Positions 10,401 through 19,549 of a DNA stretch of 64,000 bases are shown here, one piece after another. Below the pieces are notes generated by a model that was given only the letters and a program-made list of their open reading frames with translations, searched no databases and was not told the origin of the DNA. Source of the stretch: Shewanella sp. UCD-KL12 (GTDB lineage: Bacteria; Pseudomonadota; Gammaproteobacteria; Enterobacterales; Shewanellaceae); contig NZ_MPHJ01000004.1 of assembly GCF_001957125.1 (NCBI RefSeq), forward strand, positions 282,690 to 346,689, written 5' to 3'. Numbering within the stretch: the stretch's first letter is position 1; each line of letters begins with the position of its first letter. The position numbers and the translations under genes are program-made.

Positions 10401-10625
10401 TTTATCGGTTTGATGCCAATCATGACTGAAACCAGCATGCAGGCTAAAATGGTGATCCCAATGGCAACCTCCCTCGCCTTCGGTGTCCTATTCGCAACCG
10501 TAGTAACCTTAATGCTTATCCCTTGTTTATATCTCGCTATTGAAGATATCAAGAAGCTGGTTGGTAGTAAGTCTCGCGTGAGCAATGAGCGTCCCCATAA
10601 TATGGAGCCAGAGCTGATTAAGTAA
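7404..10625 (+). CDS. RND-family efflux permease (AcrB-like inner-membrane pump)
   Basis: 1073 aa, usual RND length. The two-fold architecture is visible: TM1 (VAANLLMIIIILGGLL), a large periplasmic loop, TM2-6 around residues 345-500, TM7 near 555, a second periplasmic loop, and TM8-12 from about 900. TM4 carries the proton-relay Asp pair in LGIVVDDAIVMGE. It is a proton-driven exporter working with the adjacent adaptor. The sequence reads more like the MMPL/HAE-1 group of single-permease pumps (VexD/MexW type) than classical AcrB; this is impression, not alignment. A terminator lies 33 bp after the stop. Confidence 0.93.
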   Translation: MTVTNDNERPLAKHEDTQTGIIAWFARNSVAANLLMIIIILGGLLTADTIRKQFFPQVEINWVEFNAFYPGAAPQEVEEGITIKVEEALESVQGLKRVITYSNRNSATGYFRIEDSYDPQIVLDEIKSEIDSISSFPDGMERPKIERIKLRQEVMYMSLYGDMTPRQLKELGEKIHDELMQLPRVNITEFYGGLGYEIAIEVSRDRLREFGLSFNDVADAVRGFSRNMSAGQIRAENGYINLRVQNQAYVGYEFENLPLITLEDGTNVLLGDIATVVDGFEEGIQYSKFNGKNSVTFFIGAANDQSMTDVADVVKEYVAEKQLELPEGLKLETWVDMTYYLEGRLDLMLDSMKTGAVLVFMMLALFLRVRLAFWVMMGLPVCFLGTLLFMPMAMIDVTVNVISLFAFILVLGIVVDDAIVMGESAHDECERNGQNLDNVIRGVKRVAMPATFGVLTTIAAFLPITLDDGPSSAFGQAIGYVVILCLIFSLVESKLILPAHLARMKQKTIVKPGSRNPLDWLRNGVNFIQDKVDTGLQSFIKNIYRPSLTKAVEYRYAIIMLFISFILVCAGLYAGGMIRFIGQPKIPHDFPRINFEMNVDASEKATLSAALAIEKALYDVDKELEEKYGQGMISDMQVDLRGRTSAEVMTKLVDPEIRPLDTFALAELWRQAMPLIPGMKSFEVQDNLFGGGRDDGDISFRLESKHEEQLVAASKELKAKLNTLKGVGDVNDSRQSSAKEVQFELKPQAYGLGLTLANIASQVGNSFYGLEAQRILRNGEEIKVMLRYPEEQRNSIAQVSEVMIVTPQGVEVPLSEVAIIHVTQGVNGIRRENGNRTINVWASVDADQAEPFKLAEEIRDNFMPELLKKYPRVKSEVSGNIQEQMDSAKTQMRDFIISLLIIYSLLAIPLKSYSQPIMIMSVIPFGVIGSVVGHMIMGIDLSALSLFGIIAAAGVVVNDSLVMVDYINKSREAGIEMKRAVLEAGCRRFRAIMLTSLTTFIGLMPIMTETSMQAKMVIPMATSLAFGVLFATVVTLMLIPCLYLAIEDIKKLVGSKSRVSNERPHNMEPELIK

Positions 10626-10657
10626 CTGTCAGCCTGTTTTTGTGGATTAAGATACAA

Positions 10658-10683
10658 ATGCCGCTCTGTTTATAGAGCGGCAT
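10658..10683. terminator. Bidirectional intrinsic terminator
   Basis: Perfect 10-bp stem ATGCCGCTCT / AGAGCGGCAT with a 6-base loop and T tract, between the convergent RND operon and the lipoprotein gene. Confidence 0.9.
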
Positions 10684-10704
10684 TTTTATATCAGTCGTAC
10701 ATCA

Positions 10705-11559
10705 CTAGTTCATATAACGTGATTCAAAAGTAGCAAGCAACTCACCTTTATTACTCTTCACAGTAAGTGATTCACCATTAATACTGTAACTCGCAAACTC
10801 ACCGATAGACTTAAGAAATGCTAGCTCCTGTTCCATGCCTTCCATACACATTTTACGTGTGCCAGCTACGGGACCCATGGTTAATTTACCTTGGTTAGCC
10901 TCAAAAGAGCCACTGAAATTATTACAACCAGAAAAACCCTTGATAAGATTTTTGTCTGCAACGAACTGAATAAAAACCTCTTTGTCACCAGCACCTAACT
11001 TGGCTGGTTTGTCAGCTAAACTCATCAGTTTCCAATAAGTATTGGTAAACTCAGCATTAGCAGTGTTTTCTGATTGAGTACTCTTTGAACGGGATACACG
11101 ATCCAGTTTTATCTCAATAGGCTGATTCACCCCCTCTACAAATGGGTCAATATTGGTGGTAGATGTAAACACTAAGCTGTCTGCAACTTTAATCGTCGCG
11201 CGTAAGCTATATCTGTGTCTATCAAGTATCTTACTAGCATCGTACTCGATACTTACCGCATAAGGGGGCGTACCGATATCAGTTAAAGAGTAAGCCGAGA
11301 TAACATCAGCAGCTGCATCAGCCCTAGAGATATCTTCGAGTGTGACTTCAAGTACCGCATTAGCAGGCAACATTCTGCGATCTAAATAGATAACATTAAC
11401 ATCAAGTGACTTCATTGCGGCAATCTCAGTAGCGGCGAGTTCGGGACTTGCTGATGTATCTAGATTTGAAGAGGTAGACTCATGATTGCAAGCTTGTAAG
11501 GCAAAGGCTGAAATAAGTATTGAAGAGGCTAAAGCAAGCTTATTGATTTGAAACTGCAT
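10705..11559 (-). CDS. Lipoprotein with YbaY-type and META (HslJ-like) domains
   Basis: Start set at 11559, where AAGGAA precedes ATG by 8 bases and a lipoprotein signal peptide follows. The lipobox is LQAC with Cys24 as the lipidated residue. After a short linker, residues about 50-145 (VNVIYLDRRMLPANAVLEV, later RHRYSLRATI) resemble the YbaY/YscW lipoprotein domain. Residues about 175-280 form a META domain (TYWKLMSL, FSGCNNFSGSF, MGPVAGTRKMCM). META proteins such as HslJ are linked to envelope stress and novobiocin resistance. 284 aa. Single gene with a shared terminator downstream. Confidence 0.8.
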   Translation of the reverse strand: MQFQINKLALASSILISAFALQACNHESTSSNLDTSASPELAATEIAAMKSLDVNVIYLDRRMLPANAVLEVTLEDISRADAAADVISAYSLTDIGTPPYAVSIEYDASKILDRHRYSLRATIKVADSLVFTSTTNIDPFVEGVNQPIEIKLDRVSRSKSTQSENTANAEFTNTYWKLMSLADKPAKLGAGDKEVFIQFVADKNLIKGFSGCNNFSGSFEANQGKLTMGPVAGTRKMCMEGMEQELAFLKSIGEFASYSINGESLTVKSNKGELLATFESRYMN

Positions 11560-12198
11560 AAAATAATTCCTTTTATATACTACATCAGGATGCGTGTTTG
11601 TCATCCTGACAAAATGGCACAATGAACTAGCTATACGCTAAATACAAGAGAATACAGCTGCAGTAGACAGAATTTTACAATTGAACTCCCTTTAAAAACC
11701 TGTAGTTACATAAGCAGCAACAGATATGATAAACCTACTACATACTGGTAAAATTTAAAGGTTCATATAATTGCCGCATGTAACTTGCTATCTAGTCGGT
11801 TTAATCATGCTTACATCACTCAAGGAAGCTAAAGGGTTCATACATCCGGAAATCCCAAGTATTTTTCGATAACGGGCTTCATCTGACTTTCTGCTGCAAA
11901 GAATGCTGAGGGATAGCTGACTTTAAACATTAGGAACCCTAGGGGTCATATTCCTATTACAATATTTCTTTTCAGATACGAAAAAGCCCCTAGCATTTCT
12001 GCTAGAGGCTTCATCTGACTTTAAACAATAGGAACACTAGGGTTCAAATTCCTATTACAATATTTCCTTTCAGATACGAAAAAGCCCGGTATCTTTCGAT
12101 AACGGGCTTCATCTGAATGTGGCGGAGGGATAGCTGACTTTAAATAATAGGAACCTTTGGGTTCATCTTCCTATCAAACTATTTTTCCTAAACGAAAA

Positions 12199-12224
12199 AG
12201 CCCCTAGCATTTCTGCTAGGGGCT
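12199..12224 (-). terminator. Terminator of the first tRNA-Ser gene
   Basis: Perfect stem AGCCCCTAGC / GCTAGGGGCT with loop ATTTCT; on the minus strand it is followed by a T5 tract. It lies 12 bases after the tRNA CCA end. Confidence 0.88.
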
Positions 12225-12235
12225 TCATCTGAATG

Positions 12236-12326
12236 TGGCGGAGAGATAGGGATTTGAACCCTAGATGGGCTACAAACCCATGCCGGTTTTCAAGACCGGT
12301 GCATTCGACCACTCTGCCATCTCTCC
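12236..12326 (-). tRNA. tRNA-Ser (anticodon TGA)
   Basis: 91 nt including an encoded CCA. The acceptor stem is GGAGAGA / TCTCTCC, the anticodon stem CCGGT / ACCGG with loop CTTGAAA (anticodon TGA), and there is a long class II variable arm (CATGGGTTTGTAGCCCATC) and T arm GGTTCAAATCC. It is the same as the copy at 12737-12827. Confidence 0.97.
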
Positions 12327-12337
12327 GAACGCCGCGA

Positions 12338-12366
12338 ATAATATAGCGACAGATAAAAGATGTAAA
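12338..12366 (-). promoter_or_regulatory. Promoter of tRNA-Ser copy at 12236-12326
   Basis: On the minus strand: -35 TTTACA (12361-12366), 17-base spacer, -10 TATTAT (12338-12343), then a GC-rich discriminator (TCGCGGCG), typical of stringently controlled stable-RNA promoters. Confidence 0.75.
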
Positions 12367-12700
12367 GCCCCAAATAGGTTTTTTAACGACATACCGTTTA
12401 GTTGCTCAAAAACTGACTAAAAAGTTTAGGTTCTCACCAATAGCATAAATTAAAGGGATAAAAATAGAACAAAAAGCCCCTAGCATTTCTGCTAAGGGAT
12501 TCATCTAAATACGGCTAAGGGATAGCTGACTTTGAACTTTAGGAGCCTTTGGGTTCTTCTCCCTATTAAACTATGTTTCCTAAACGAAAAAGCCCCTAGC
12601 ATTTCTGCTAGGGGCTTCGTCTGAATCCGGCTGAGGGATAGATGACTTTAAACATTAGGAACCCTAGGGTTTAAATCCTAGCCTTTTAAAAACGAAAAAA

Positions 12701-12722
12701 GGCTCATCATTTCTGATGAGCC
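12701..12722 (-). terminator. Terminator of the second tRNA-Ser gene
   Basis: Stem GGCTCATC / GATGAGCC extended by A/T pairs on both sides, loop ATTTCT, with a T run on the minus strand. Same loop as the other units but a different stem sequence, so the pairing is preserved while the sequence drifts. Confidence 0.85.
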
Positions 12723-12736
12723 TTTTGTCTTGAATG

Positions 12737-12827
12737 TGGCGGAGAGATAGGGATTTGAACCCTAGATGGGCTACAAACCCATGCCGGTTTTCAAGACCGG
12801 TGCATTCGACCACTCTGCCATCTCTCC
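12737..12827 (-). tRNA. tRNA-Ser (anticodon TGA), second copy
   Basis: Identical over 91 nt to the tRNA at 12236-12326, with encoded CCA, anticodon TGA and a class II variable arm. It has its own promoter and terminator, so the two copies are separate transcription units produced by duplication. Confidence 0.97.
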
Positions 12828-12838
12828 GAACGCCGCGA

Positions 12839-12867
12839 ATAATATAGCGACTGGGAAAAGATGTAAA
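12839..12867 (-). promoter_or_regulatory. Promoter of tRNA-Ser copy at 12737-12827
   Basis: On the minus strand: -35 TTTACA (12862-12867), 17-base spacer, -10 TATTAT (12839-12844), GC-rich discriminator. Same design as for the other copy. Confidence 0.75.
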
Positions 12868-12937
12868 GCCCCAAAGCAAGTTTGTATGGCGCTTTACTCT
12901 TAACTGCTTGAAAATAACGCTAACTGATTAAAATATC

Positions 12938-14209
12938 TTACTTTTGCTGATCAGCCTGAGACAGTTCATCCGCTTTTAGCGCAATACGTGCAGGATCTGG
13001 AGTAATAAATCCATTTTTTACTTCATTCCAACTGCTATTTTTACGTAACCTGAAACCAGCAAAAACACCGACTGCACAGAGAAGTATCCCAGAGCCAATA
13101 GCAACCTCGCCTAGGTTTGCCCACATAGCCACTAAACTAGACGCACCAAAAGCGATACTTATCTGCAAGAAGTTCTGTAAGCCTGCTGCCTTAGTCGCAT
13201 TATCAGTAAACTCTTGTAGTGCACTATTAACCACAATCGGGTAGATAGCGCCGTTCGCTGCCGCTAGGATAGAGAAAGCAATCAAAAGTGGTAGCAGACT
13301 GGTAAAACTAAAAACTAAGGTACTTGCAACTATCGCAGCAACACAAACTGCAAATAACACTAATAGTACAGACAATGCCGTTTCAACACCGAATTTACGG
13401 ATCAATGTCTTACTCGCATAACCACCCACAATAAACATAATGGTTTGTGGGATAAAACTTAGGCCAATCTCTTTAGCGGCATAACCGTGCTGCTCCATGA
13501 CAATTGGCCATACCGTTAGGTAGGCAAAGAATGCACCAGAACAAGCACCGAAAATGATCACATTCCCTAAATACTTTGGATTATTGAGTAACCCCCAGTA
13601 AGAGATAGCGCTTTTACTTTGAGCTGTTGTTTTACACACCTTTTCTTTCGGCACAAAAAGTACTGTGAGAACCATCAATACTGCAGCCAGTACAGTTAAT
13701 ATGATAAATATGGTCTGCCAGCCATTAGATTGCAGCACAAAGGCACCCAGTAAAGGAGCTAAAGCAGGCGATAATGCAACGAGAGGCATAATGTTAGAAA
13801 ACACACTCTGTGCTTTTACTGCATCATATTTCTCAATAACGATCGCTTGCCATATCACCCCTGCACTACATGCACCTAAGGCTTGAAAGAATCGAGAGAT
13901 ATTAAAAGCGGCTACAGTTTCACTTGATGCGATTGAAAAACTTGCCGCAGCAAAAATAGAAAGTCCAACAAGCAGTGAATTTCTTTTGCCAATTCGTTGA
14001 ACAAGAGGTCCATACATTAACTGGCCAATCGCTAAACCAGCGAGAAAACTGGTTAATGAACCTGCGACTTGAGAAGGTGTTGCCTGCATTGTATCTTCAA
14101 TCGCTTTAAATGCTGGAAGATACATATCTGTTGCAATGAAACCTAACATACTGAGTAAAGCTAGGTAGGAGAGGAAAAAGAAGTACTTGGTATTGTTTAC
14201 TGAATTCAT
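12938..14209 (-). CDS. punC: MFS transporter, PunC (Bcr/CflA-type purine nucleoside importer)
   Basis: 423 aa with 12 hydrophobic segments and the MFS motif between TM2 and TM3 (GPLVQRIGKRNSLLVG). TM1 has the DMYLP signature of the Bcr/CflA drug:proton subfamily. It is divergent from a LysR gene closely similar to E. coli PunR (YdhB). In E. coli, PunR activates punC (ydhC), a transporter required for adenosine use. Context and similarity support the same assignment. It sits 23 kb from the purine-oxidation locus, so it may feed it with nucleosides (inference). Confidence 0.85.
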   Translation of the reverse strand: MNSVNNTKYFFFLSYLALLSMLGFIATDMYLPAFKAIEDTMQATPSQVAGSLTSFLAGLAIGQLMYGPLVQRIGKRNSLLVGLSIFAAASFSIASSETVAAFNISRFFQALGACSAGVIWQAIVIEKYDAVKAQSVFSNIMPLVALSPALAPLLGAFVLQSNGWQTIFIILTVLAAVLMVLTVLFVPKEKVCKTTAQSKSAISYWGLLNNPKYLGNVIIFGACSGAFFAYLTVWPIVMEQHGYAAKEIGLSFIPQTIMFIVGGYASKTLIRKFGVETALSVLLVLFAVCVAAIVASTLVFSFTSLLPLLIAFSILAAANGAIYPIVVNSALQEFTDNATKAAGLQNFLQISIAFGASSLVAMWANLGEVAIGSGILLCAVGVFAGFRLRKNSSWNEVKNGFITPDPARIALKADELSQADQQK

Positions 14210-14341
14210 GATAATAATTTACTACTGATACTGATTAAGAATATTTTACGGGATGCGCAGCCTAAACACTTGCTTAATGAATGTGAAGCGTTTAATTTTG
14301 ATGTCAGCCTTCAAAAAAAATCACAGCAAGGATATGCAAGC

Positions 14342-15244
14342 ATGCTTTCTGAACAATCTCTGCAATTGATCGATATGGTCGCACGGGTCGGGAGCTTCAC
14401 CGCTGCTGCTAATAAATTACACAAAGTCCCCTCTGCAGTCAGTTATGCAGTCAAACAGGTTGAAGACGAATTAGGCGTCGCATTATTTGAACGACACCAT
14501 CGCAGTGTGAGTTTGACCCCTGCAGGTGAACATTTTGTTGAACAAACCCGTTCCTTGCTGACAAATATGGCATCGATGAAAGATGATACTAAGCGAGTGG
14601 CAAATGGCTGGCAGCCAACATTGTCAATAGCTTTTGATAATATCGTCAGAGCCGACAAAATAAGCGTTCTGATTGCTGATTTTTACCGCAACTTCAATAA
14701 CATTGAGCTAATTATCCGAATAGAAGTCTTTAATGGCGTTTGGGAGTCGATAGCCAATGGGAGAAGTGATATTGCAATAGGGGCAACCACTGCTATACCT
14801 GTAGGTGGAGAATACCAATTTAGGGATATGGGTGAAATAGAGTGGGCATTTGTTGTAAGCAAGAAACACCCACTGGCCGAACTTGATAGACCGCTTTGCG
14901 ACGAAGAGTTACGTCAATATCCCTCTATTTGTCTTGAAGATACTTCACGTGAAATTCCTAAACGCATGACATGGCTGCTAGATAATCAAAGGCGGCTTGT
15001 CGTACCAGACTGGATCCGAGCTATAAATTGCTTTAGAGAGGGGCTTGGTATTGGCTATATGCCACTGCATTTCGCTGAGCCATTTATTCAGGCAGGTGTC
15101 CTTATACGTAAAGAGTTAGAAACCGTTAAAGGCCCTAGCCCATGTTGTTTAGCCTGGAATGGCGCGAATATGTCCCCGGCTATGTCTTGGGTGCTTGATT
15201 ACTTGGGAGATAGTGAAAAGTTACATCAAGATTGGTTTAATTAG
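14342..15244 (+). CDS. punR: LysR-type activator PunR
   Basis: Start set at the ATG at 14342: AAGGA lies 9 bases upstream and the N-terminus then matches E. coli PunR; the longer frame begins at TTG. 300 aa. The N-terminal winged helix (AAANKLHKVPSAVSYAVKQVE) matches the PunR helix HRVPSAVSY from memory. The co-inducer domain has FNGVW, AIGATTAIPVGG, FRDMG and DTSRxxPKRxTWLLDNQ, all nearly identical in PunR. It is expected to bind the 132-bp region between itself and punC and to respond to purine nucleosides. No operator could be fixed with confidence. Confidence 0.88.
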   Translation: MLSEQSLQLIDMVARVGSFTAAANKLHKVPSAVSYAVKQVEDELGVALFERHHRSVSLTPAGEHFVEQTRSLLTNMASMKDDTKRVANGWQPTLSIAFDNIVRADKISVLIADFYRNFNNIELIIRIEVFNGVWESIANGRSDIAIGATTAIPVGGEYQFRDMGEIEWAFVVSKKHPLAELDRPLCDEELRQYPSICLEDTSREIPKRMTWLLDNQRRLVVPDWIRAINCFREGLGIGYMPLHFAEPFIQAGVLIRKELETVKGPSPCCLAWNGANMSPAMSWVLDYLGDSEKLHQDWFN

Positions 15245-15447
15245 AAACTTCGCTAATTTAAGCTAAATTTAAGGCAAAAGTCGCAATATTTATATTGTTA
15301 CTTTAACCACCTATCAACCTAAGGTATGATTTAGTAACTTGCATGTGATCAAGGGATTTATCTAAGAGCATGGAACTCTTTGTTACCATCTCTATCTAAT
15401 TACAAGCACTAAGTATATTTGATTAAATTGAGTCACTGGAGAGATTT

Positions 15448-16107
15448 ATGACGCAACAGACGCTGTATTCTACAGGAGCTTCCACACTGGAAGTGAATAA
15501 GCTTCTTAAAAACACTTACATGCTACTTTCAATGACATTAGCTTTTTCTGCTGTATGTGCAGGTTTGGCAATGGCACTAGCCATCAGTCCTATGATGTCT
15601 TTAGGTCTTTCGATTGGTAGCTTAGTACTCCTCTTCGTGACACTGCGCAAAGCAGAAACTGCAGCGGGCCTATTCTGGGTATTTGCCTTTACTGGCATGC
15701 AGGGCGCATCACTTGGTTACATACTTAATCATTATGCAGGTATGGCTAATGGTCCACAGTTAATCATGCAAGCACTCGGATTAACGTCAGTCGTATTTAT
15801 CACCCTCTCGGGATACGCGATTACCACTAAGAAAGATTTCTCATTTATGAGAGGTTTTTTGTTAGCCGGCCTAATCATTGCGATTGTGGCTGGTATAGCT
15901 AATATTTTCATTGGTAGCGGTGTTGTGTTTATGGCACTGAATGCGGGTATAGCACTACTCATGACAGGCTTTATCTTGTATGACACAAGTCGTATCGTCA
16001 ATGGTGGTGAAACCAACTACATACGTGCAACTATCGCCTTATACCTTGACTTTATTAACCTCTTTATTGCTCTGCTTCATCTTATGGGCATTGGTAATGA
16101 CGACTAA
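15448..16107 (+). CDS. yccA: Bax inhibitor-1 / YccA family membrane protein
   Basis: 219 aa with seven hydrophobic segments. The C-terminal family signature is visible: ILYDTSRIVNGGETNYIRAT followed by LYLDFINLFIALLHLMG. E. coli YccA is a substrate and modulator of the FtsH membrane protease. A GGAGAG ribosome-binding site precedes the ATG. It lies just upstream of the tus operon, an arrangement familiar from gammaproteobacteria, and is separated from it by a terminator. Confidence 0.93.
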   Translation: MTQQTLYSTGASTLEVNKLLKNTYMLLSMTLAFSAVCAGLAMALAISPMMSLGLSIGSLVLLFVTLRKAETAAGLFWVFAFTGMQGASLGYILNHYAGMANGPQLIMQALGLTSVVFITLSGYAITTKKDFSFMRGFLLAGLIIAIVAGIANIFIGSGVVFMALNAGIALLMTGFILYDTSRIVNGGETNYIRATIALYLDFINLFIALLHLMGIGNDD

Positions 16108-16168
16108 ATAAATACAAGAGATGTGTTAAAAAATAACACGTCTACATTTGTATTAATGCGCTATAATG

Positions 16169-16193
16169 GCCCCTCTCGAGGGGCTATTTTTTT
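16169..16193 (+). terminator. Intrinsic terminator after yccA
   Basis: Stem GCCCCT / AGGGGC with loop CTCG followed by TATTTTTTT. A TATAAT (16162-16167) abuts it and could be a -10 box for tusDCB, but no good -35 is seen. A second small hairpin GTGTTA / TAACAC lies at 16123-16139. Confidence 0.8.
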
Positions 16194-16241
16194 GCCTGTT
16201 CTAATACACTATTTTTAAAAACTGCTAATTAAAGTTATTCC

Positions 16242-16631
16242 ATGAGCAAATTCATCATTCAGGTTAATGGCGCATCTTACTCAAGTTCTGCCAGCTATAA
16301 CGCCTATAAATTTACCCAATCAGCACTCAAGATGGGCCACGTAATAAACAAGGTCTTTTTCTACCAAGATGGCGTGTATAACTCTAATGCATTAAACAGC
16401 CCTGCATCCGATGAGTTTGATTTAACCGCAGCTTGGGTTAGCCTTGCCGTAGAAAATAATATTGAGCTGGTAAACTGTGCCTCAGCAGCATTAAGGCGCG
16501 GCGTACTTTCTGAAACTGAAGCACAGGAAGCAGAGCTTTCACATTGGAATTTGCAAGCCCCCTTTACTATGGGAGGCCTGGGCGAATTAGTCACCGGCAT
16601 AGAAAATTCTGACCGATTAGTGAGTTTTTAA
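16242..16631 (+). CDS. tusD: Sulfur relay protein TusD (DsrE family)
   Basis: 129 aa, usual length. TusBCD is a heterohexamer that takes persulfide sulfur from TusA and passes it to TusE for 2-thiolation of tRNA wobble uridine by MnmA. The catalytic Cys lies in LVNCASAALRRG, the TusD active-site position. The stop codon overlaps the tusC start, so the genes are translationally coupled. Confidence 0.96.
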   Translation: MSKFIIQVNGASYSSSASYNAYKFTQSALKMGHVINKVFFYQDGVYNSNALNSPASDEFDLTAAWVSLAVENNIELVNCASAALRRGVLSETEAQEAELSHWNLQAPFTMGGLGELVTGIENSDRLVSF

Positions 16632-16987
16632 TGAAGAAATTAACCATCATTTTTCGCCGACCGCCTCACAGCTCTCCACATGGGAGAGAAGCATTAGATC
16701 TCGCCCTTTTAAGCGCCAGCTTTGAGCAAGAAGTCAGTTTAATCTTTGTTGACGAGGGAGTGCTTCACCTCGTTTCATCTCAGTCCCCAGAAACTGCAGG
16801 TGCAAAAGATTATATTGCAACCTTTGGGGCGTTAGCCCTCTATGACATTGAAACCGTATTGGCATGCTCCACCTCACTGACTCGGTTCGGCTTAATGGAT
16901 GAAGCGTTGACGATAGAAGTTAGCAAGGTAGTACCACAATCAATCACTGAGCATCTTAAACTTAGCGATGAGGTCCTAGTATTCTAA
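16631..16987 (+). CDS. tusC: Sulfur relay protein TusC (DsrF family)
   Basis: 118 aa, second subunit of the TusBCD complex. Family features are the RRPPHSSPHGREALDLAL N-terminus and the FGALALYDIE stretch. No conserved catalytic Cys is expected in TusC. Start and stop overlap by one base with tusD and tusB. Confidence 0.95.
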   Translation: MKKLTIIFRRPPHSSPHGREALDLALLSASFEQEVSLIFVDEGVLHLVSSQSPETAGAKDYIATFGALALYDIETVLACSTSLTRFGLMDEALTIEVSKVVPQSITEHLKLSDEVLVF

Positions 16988-17268
16988 TGATATTACATCA
17001 TATACAAAGCTCTCCAAATCAAGATAGCGCACTTGAATGTGCATTACGTTACGCCGATAAGCTTGACACTATCTTACTTTCAGGAAGCTGTGTTAACGCA
17101 CTCTTAGAGCAAAAATGGAAGACAGCGCTGCTTGGTAGGAAAATTATATTGCTCGAAAGTGATGCCGTTGCACGAGGCTTACGCCAATTATTGAATGAGT
17201 ATCCCTTAATCAATCATAGCGAATTTGTAGAACAATCCTTAACTCATGAAAAGGTGATCACCTGGTGA
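16987..17268 (+). CDS. tusB: Sulfur relay protein TusB (DsrH family)
   Basis: 93 aa, smallest subunit of TusBCD. The N-terminus [10 protein letters not shown] and the size fit the DsrH family. The 3' end overlaps the GTG start of tusE. Confidence 0.93.
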   Translation: MILHHIQSSPNQDSALECALRYADKLDTILLSGSCVNALLEQKWKTALLGRKIILLESDAVARGLRQLLNEYPLINHSEFVEQSLTHEKVITW

Positions 17269-17600
17269 ATCATATCGTATACCAAGATAAACAGATTGAA
17301 ACTGACAGTCAGGGCTACCTAAAACATGTCGATGATTGGAATGAAGCAATCGCAGAACTGATCGCTTTGAATGAAAACATTACTCTCACTGAAGCTCACT
17401 GGGAAGTCGTTCACTTTGTTCGCGATTTTTATATAGAGTTTAAAACCAGCCCAGCTATACGTATATTAGTTAAAGCGATTGGCAAGAAACTCGGTGAAGA
17501 CAAGGGGAACTCAAAGTACCTTTATAAACTCTTTCCAACCGGGCCTGCCAAACAGGCGACTAAGATTGCCGGCCTTCCCAAACCTGCCAAATGTATATAA
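17265..17600 (+). CDS. tusE: Sulfur relay protein TusE (DsrC family)
   Basis: 111 aa, starts at GTG overlapping the tusB stop by 4 bases. The DsrC fold is recognisable ([28 protein letters not shown]), and the flexible C-terminal arm carries the conserved penultimate Cys110 (PAKCI) that accepts sulfur from TusD and hands it to MnmA. Last gene of tusDCBE; a terminator follows directly. Confidence 0.96.
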   Translation: MNHIVYQDKQIETDSQGYLKHVDDWNEAIAELIALNENITLTEAHWEVVHFVRDFYIEFKTSPAIRILVKAIGKKLGEDKGNSKYLYKLFPTGPAKQATKIAGLPKPAKCI

Positions 17601-17630
17601 AAAAACCTCTGCAGTAATGCAGAGGTTTTT
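17601..17630. terminator. Bidirectional terminator after tusE
   Basis: Perfect 12-bp stem (AAAAACCTCTGC with its complement) and a 6-base loop, flanked by A and T runs on both sides, so it works in both directions. On the minus strand it lies 9 bases after a small membrane-protein ORF. Confidence 0.93.
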
Positions 17631-17639
17631 TTGATTGGA

Positions 17640-17762
17640 TCAGATAATATTCTTGAAAATGAGTATTGCAGCTTCGCCAAATGTCGCGAACATAATGCCA
17701 CCAAATATACAGATGATCACTACATAGGTAAGCCACTGAAAGTAGCGCCAACCATTATCCAT
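17640..17762 (-). CDS. Small single-pass membrane protein (40 aa), candidate gene
   Basis: Reading frame of 40 codons starting at ATG 17762 with an in-frame TAG two codons upstream, so the start is fixed if it is translated. The N-terminus MDNGWRYFQWLTY leads into a hydrophobic helix (VVIICIFGGIMFATFG) and a short amphipathic tail ending KNII. A weak AGG lies 8 bases upstream. It is downstream of serS on the same strand and ends just before a bidirectional terminator, which suits a real 3' end. No family recognised. Confidence 0.5.
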   Translation of the reverse strand: MDNGWRYFQWLTYVVIICIFGGIMFATFGEAAILIFKNII

Positions 17763-17869
17763 TATCTATGCCTGATTGTTATTATTGTTATTTTATACAC
17801 TTTGATATTGAGCTAAATGCCCCATAAAATACTCATAACAAAACGTTACGAGTATTTTTATCACGTGTT

Positions 17870-19159
<1,290 letters not shown>

Positions 19160-19174
19160 TTATATTCTTAATAG

Positions 19175-19549
19175 TTAAATGCGAGAAAAAACCAACTGCT
19201 GTCCCAAGTAGACCATGAATATACATAGGCAGAGGTTCAGAGCGATATTTAAAAATGCCTTTAGCCAGTCGCCACCTTGTATGAGTAACAAAGTTTCGTT
19301 GGAAAAGGTTGAAAAAGTAGTGAGTGCCCCTAAAAGGCCAACACCAACCAAAGCTTTTATTTCAGGACTGACTTCACTGACCTGACCTAAGGCGTATATA
19401 ACACCCATTAAAAAGGAGCCAAGGATATTTACTAACAGTGTACCAAAAGGAAATGCAGAGCCAAATACCTGAACCATGAATATTGAGATCAGATACCGAA
19501 AAACTGCACCAATTGAACCACCAAGTGCGACAAATAGAATATTATTCAT
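19175..19549 (-). CDS. crcB: Fluoride channel CrcB/FluC
   Basis: 124 aa with four hydrophobic segments. Fluc signatures are visible: [30 protein letters not shown] and [14 protein letters not shown]. It exports fluoride through dual-topology dimers. It overlaps the end of rarA by 8 bases and precedes serS by 18 bases. No fluoride riboswitch is seen; expression probably follows the operon. Confidence 0.94.
   Translation of the reverse strand: MNNILFVALGGSIGAVFRYLISIFMVQVFGSAFPFGTLLVNILGSFLMGVIYALGQVSEVSPEIKALVGVGLLGALTTFSTFSNETLLLIQGGDWLKAFLNIALNLCLCIFMVYLGQQLVFSRI

Larger units (their letters stand above)
11851..12616 (-). repeat. Tandem array of degenerate tRNA-Ser 3' end plus terminator units
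   Basis: On the minus strand, the 3' end of tRNA-Ser and its downstream hairpin recur in degraded form. Terminator-like hairpins of the same design (stem, ATTTCT-type or TTTC loop, A/T run) lie at about 11855-11878, 11985-12010, 12083-12108, 12199-12224, 12475-12500 and 12591-12616. Between them, remnants keep pieces such as GGCGGAGGGATAG and AGGAACCCTAGGGTTCA, versus the intact tRNA 3' end. Units are about 100-115 bp. Only the units next to the intact tRNA genes have a full tRNA. Confidence 0.8.

Noticed and set aside
11851..12616. CRISPR array
   Set aside because: The repeats are degenerate terminators and tRNA ends with unequal spacing, and no cas gene is present.
12664..12879. Minus-strand frame across a tRNA-Ser gene
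   Set aside because: It reads through the tRNA, its promoter and its terminator.
14270..14341. TTG start giving PunR 24 extra residues
   Set aside because: The ATG at 14342 has a ribosome-binding site and matches the E. coli PunR start.
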